The translations under genes were made by a program, and so were the position numbers. Positions 5,217 to 7,947 of a stretch of 7,947 bases of DNA are shown here, piece by piece. The stretch lies in NCBI RefSeq assembly GCF_000721935.1, contig NZ_KL585426.1:37653-45599 (forward strand), read 5' to 3'. Source of the DNA: Streptomyces sp. NRRL WC-3549. GTDB lineage: Bacteria > Actinomycetota > Actinomycetes > Streptomycetales > Streptomycetaceae. Under the pieces are notes generated by a model, which ran no database searches, was not told the DNA's origin, and was given only the letters and a program-made list of their open reading frames with translations. The stretch's first letter is position 1; each line of letters begins with the position of its first letter.

Positions 5217-7036
5217 CTGTCGACCGCCATCCTCACCGGTGCGCCGGTACCCGGATCGTCGCTCGAGGACGATCTGCGGTCGCTCGGCTTCGACGTGACC
5301 GCCGCCGCCGACGCCGACCAGGCCGCCGAGCTGCTCGCCACCGTCCCCGCCGACCAGCGCGTCGCCCTGGTGGACCCCCGTTTCGTCGGCCACGCCCACG
5401 CCCTCCGGCTCGGACTGACCGACCCCCGCTTCGACGCCGCCGCCGTCCCCGGTGCCCTCACCGCCCGGCCCGCCGCCCGGAGCGCACTGCTCCGCGCGCT
5501 GCGGCGGGCCGCGGAGGCCGTCGGGACCGGCAGCCCGTTGGCTCCCCCCGGGGCCGGGACGGTCGCCGAGGACCGCACGGTCCCCGGCCGGCTGGCCGTG
5601 GCCCTGGACGCCGAGGGCACCCCCGTGCACCGCCCCGAGCTGGGATCGCTCACCGCAGCGGTGCCCGCCGGCCCCGAGGAACGGGCCGCCGCGCAGACCT
5701 CCGTCGCCGCCGTCGACGACGAGGCGGTCCGGCTGCGCAGCGCGGTCAAGGCCCACGACGGCTTCTTCACCACCTTCTTCATCAGCCCGTACTCGCGCTA
5801 CATCGCGCGCTGGTGCGCCCGCCGGGGCCTCACCCCGAACCAGGTCACCACCGCCTCGCTGGTCACCGCCCTGATCGCGGCCGGCAGCGCGGCGACCGGC
5901 ACCCGCGGCGGCTACGTCGCGGCCGGGGTGCTGCTCCTGCTGTCGTTCGTCCTGGACTGCACCGACGGGCAGCTCGCCCGTTACTCGCTCCAGTACTCGA
6001 CGATGGGCGCCTGGCTGGACGCCACCTTCGACCGGGCCAAGGAGTACGCCTACTACGCGGGCCTGGCCCTCGGTGCCGCCCGCGGCGGCGACGACGTGTG
6101 GGTCCTGGCGCTCGGGGCGATGGTCCTCCAGGCCTGCCGCCACGTCGTCGACTTCTCGTTCAACGAGGCCAACCACGACGCGGTCTCCAACACCAGCCCC
6201 ACCGCAGCCCTCTCCGACCGGCTCGACAGTGTCGGCTGGACCGTGTGGGCGCGCCGGATGATAGTCCTGCCCATCGGTGAACGCTGGGCCATGATCGCCG
6301 TGCTGACCGCGCTCACCACCCCCCGGATCGTCTTCTACGCCCTGCTCGTGGGCTGCGCGCTGGCCGCCTGCTACACCACGGCCGGCCGGCTGCTGCGCTC
6401 GCTGACCCGTAAGGCCCGGCGCACCGACCGCGCCATGCGGGCCCTGGCCGACCTCGCCGACTCCGGGCCGCTCGCCCAGGCGGTCGCCGCGGTGCTCCGG
6501 CGTCCCAGGGGTGGCTACACCGCCCCGCTGCCGGCGCTCGTCGGCGGGGCGCTGATGGTCGCCGCGGCCCTGTTCGCGCCCTTCGGCGGATGGCTCACCG
6601 TCGGCGCCGCACTCCTGTACGCCGTCCTCGCGGGCCTCGCCGTCTCCCGGCCGCTGGGGGGCTGGTACCGCCGGCCTTCCGGGCCGCGGAGTACTGCACG
6701 GTCCTCGTGCTGGCGGCCCGCAGCGACGCCCCGCACGCCGTTCCGGCGGCGTTCGGGCTGGTCTCGGCCGTCGCCTACCATCACTACGACACGGTGTACC
6801 GCATCCGAGGCGGTACCGGTGCCCCACCGCGGTGGCTGGTGCGCGCGGTAGGCGGGCACGAGGGCCGGACCCTGGTCGTGGCCGTACTCGCCGCCCTGCT
6901 CACCGCGGGCTCAGGATTCACCACGGCCCTCACCGTGCTCGCGGCCGCCGTGGCTCTCGTGGTGCTCGTGGAGTCCATCCGCTTCTGGGTGTCCTCCTCG
7001 GCCCCCGCCGTACACGACGAAGGAGAACTCGCATGA
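5217..7036 (+). CDS. CDP-alcohol phosphotransferase, multidomain membrane protein, CTG start, one frameshift
   Basis: Integral membrane enzyme expected to transfer a phospho-alcohol from a CDP-alcohol to a lipid or polyol acceptor with release of CMP. Residues 1 to about 170 form a soluble Ala/Arg-rich domain that I cannot assign. HDGFFTTFFISPYSRYIARW (from 180) begins the catalytic domain. Its signature D-x2-D-G-x2-A-R-x8-G-x3-D-x3-D is complete: Asp247, Asp250, Gly251, Ala254, Arg255, Gly264, Asp268, Asp272. Several membrane segments follow, then a hydrophobic C-terminal domain with AYHHYDTVYRIRGG, perhaps the DUF5941-type extension seen in actinobacteria. The reading frame changes at about 6655-6665: PLGG is followed in frame +2 by LVPPAFRAAEY. 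A few residues seem missing, as after a 3n+1 deletion beside the G-run and GGTACC. The total would be about 605 residues. The CTG start gives (M)STAILTGAPVPGSSLEDDL; starting at GTG 5295 would discard 26 residues. It overlaps the next gene by ATGA. Confidence 0.85.
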
Positions 7037-7770
7037 TCGGCCTCGTACTGGCAGCAGGTGCCGGCCGCCGTCTGCGTCCCTACACCGACACCCTGCCCAA
7101 GGCCCTGGTGCCCGTGGACGGGGAGAAGACGGTCCTGGACCTGACGCTGGCGAACTTCGCCGAGGTCGGTCTCACCGAGGTCGCCGTCGTCGTCGGCTAC
7201 CGCAAGGAGGCGGTCTACGCCCGCAAGGCCGAGTTCGAGGCGACGTACGGCGTGAAGCTGACGCTCATCGACAACGACAAGGCCGAGGAGTGGAACAACG
7301 CCTACTCCCTGTGGTGCGCCCGTGAGGTCCTGAAGCAAGGCGTCATCCTCGCCAACGGCGACACCGTGCACCCCGTCTCCGTCGAGAAGACCCTCCTGGA
7401 CGCGCGCGGCGAGGGCCGGAAGATCATCCTCGCCCTGGACACCGTCAAGACGCTCGCCGACGAGGAGATGAAGGTCGTCTCCGAGCACGGGGCGGGCGTA
7501 CGGCGCATCACCAAGCTGATGGACCCCGCCACGGCGACCGGCGAGTACATCGGTGTGACGCTCATCGAGCCGGAGGCCGCCGAGGAGCTCGCCGACGCGC
7601 TGAAGACCACGTTCGAGCGCGACCCCGACCTCTACTACGAGGACGGCTACCAGGAGCTCGTGAACCGCGGCTTCACCGTGGACGTCGCCCCCATCGGCGA
7701 GGTCACCTGGGTCGAGATCGACAACCACGACGACCTCGCCCGGGGCAGGGAGATCGCGTGCCGGTACTGA
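7033..7770 (+). CDS. Nucleotidyltransferase, phosphocholine/inositol-phosphate cytidylyltransferase type
   Basis: A 245-residue cytoplasmic enzyme of the sugar-nucleotidyltransferase fold, expected to join NTP (probably CTP) and a phosphorylated alcohol to give NDP-alcohol and pyrophosphate. The nucleotide-binding loop LAAGAGRRLRPYT (6-18) and PKALVPV with Lys23 are intact. NNAYSLW (88-94) matches the segment characteristic of LicC-type choline-phosphate cytidylyltransferases. NGD (108-110) supplies a metal-binding Asp, and WVEIDNHDDL (226-235) closes the active site. AAGGAG lies 7 bases before the ATG. The start overlaps the previous stop as ATGA and the end overlaps the next gene by 13 bases, so all three are translated together. 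Its partner phosphotransferase uses CDP-alcohols, which favours CTP. Phosphocholine itself is doubtful as substrate, because the next gene encodes a polyol-phosphate dehydrogenase type. Confidence 0.9.
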   Translation: MIGLVLAAGAGRRLRPYTDTLPKALVPVDGEKTVLDLTLANFAEVGLTEVAVVVGYRKEAVYARKAEFEATYGVKLTLIDNDKAEEWNNAYSLWCAREVLKQGVILANGDTVHPVSVEKTLLDARGEGRKIILALDTVKTLADEEMKVVSEHGAGVRRITKLMDPATATGEYIGVTLIEPEAAEELADALKTTFERDPDLYYEDGYQELVNRGFTVDVAPIGEVTWVEIDNHDDLARGREIACRY

Positions 7771-7947
7771 CCCGCCTCATCCCCTCGCCGGTCGTCGTCG
7801 ACATTCGCCCCGGCGCCATGGACGATCTGGCCGGCCTCCTGGCCGACCAGCGGATCTCCGCCTCCGGGAAGCTCGCCGTCGCGATCAGCGAGGGCTCCGG
7901 ACGGGCGCTGCGCGAGCGGCTCGCCCCGGCGTTGGCGGGCGCCGACT
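7758..7947 (+). CDS. Iron-containing alcohol dehydrogenase / glycerol-1-phosphate dehydrogenase-like protein, 5' part only
   Basis: The GTG at 7758 opens a frame that runs off the window (63 complete codons). It begins MPVLTRLIPSPVVVDIRPGA and continues LAGLLADQRISASGKLAVAISEGSG. This is the N-terminal nucleotide-binding half of the dehydroquinate synthase-like fold, shared by Fe-dependent alcohol dehydrogenases and sn-glycerol-1-phosphate dehydrogenase. The metal-binding His/Asp residues and the glycine-rich NAD loop lie outside the window, so metal use and substrate cannot be judged. It overlaps the nucleotidyltransferase by 13 bases in another frame. A likely role is NAD(P)H-dependent reduction of a keto-phosphate to the polyol phosphate that the cytidylyltransferase then activates. 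That role rests mainly on context. Confidence 0.75.
   Translation, partial: MPVLTRLIPSPVVVDIRPGAMDDLAGLLADQRISASGKLAVAISEGSGRALRERLAPALAGAD

Noticed and set aside
5139..6827. 562-codon open frame on the minus strand opposite the phosphotransferase
   Set aside because: Gly/Arg/Asp-rich translation with no family signature. It mirrors the third-position bias of the true gene, which has a complete catalytic motif on the plus strand.

Overview
The window looks like chromosomal Streptomyces (or close relative) DNA. It is very GC-rich, third codon positions are almost all G or C, overlapping genes are common, and the proteins have the composition of Streptomyces families. I recognise no tRNA, rRNA, CRISPR array, prophage or insertion sequence.

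Layout. An orphan Ser/Thr-kinase-like ATPase (anti-sigma-factor type, 212-667, +) converges on a type I isopentenyl-diphosphate isomerase gene (idi, 692-1285, -). A 385-base non-coding stretch with strong hairpins follows. Next come a class I SAM-dependent methyltransferase gene (1671-2392, -), broken by a frame change, and a cation diffusion facilitator gene (2694-3605, -), broken near its start. A UDP-glucose 4-epimerase gene (galE, 3782-4765, -) is next. A 450-base divergent region (4766-5216) then precedes a rightward, translationally coupled operon: a multidomain CDP-alcohol phosphotransferase (5217-7036), a nucleotidyltransferase of the phosphocholine/inositol-phosphate cytidylyltransferase type (7033-7770), and the start of an iron-containing alcohol dehydrogenase / glycerol-1-phosphate dehydrogenase-like gene (7758 to the window edge).

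Biology. The rightward operon is the most interesting part. Its three proteins are what is needed to reduce a keto-phosphate to a polyol phosphate, activate that as a CDP-polyol, and transfer the phospho-polyol to a membrane acceptor. That implies an unrecognised phospho-polyol lipid or cell-surface polymer. galE, read divergently from the same control region, could supply UDP-galactose for its glycosylation. The control region carries phased TTCA(C/T)(C/T)CGA repeats, a candidate sigma-WhiG-like promoter and a long leader with mutually exclusive hairpins. The phosphotransferase appears to start at a CTG codon.

Data quality. A back-to-back Tn5 mosaic-end sequence (the Nextera library adaptor) sits at 3551-3581 inside the transporter gene and must be an assembly artefact. 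The methyltransferase (about 2165-2185) and the phosphotransferase (about 6655-6665) each carry one frame change that looks like a short deletion. Apparent pseudogenes in this window should therefore be treated first as possible sequence errors.
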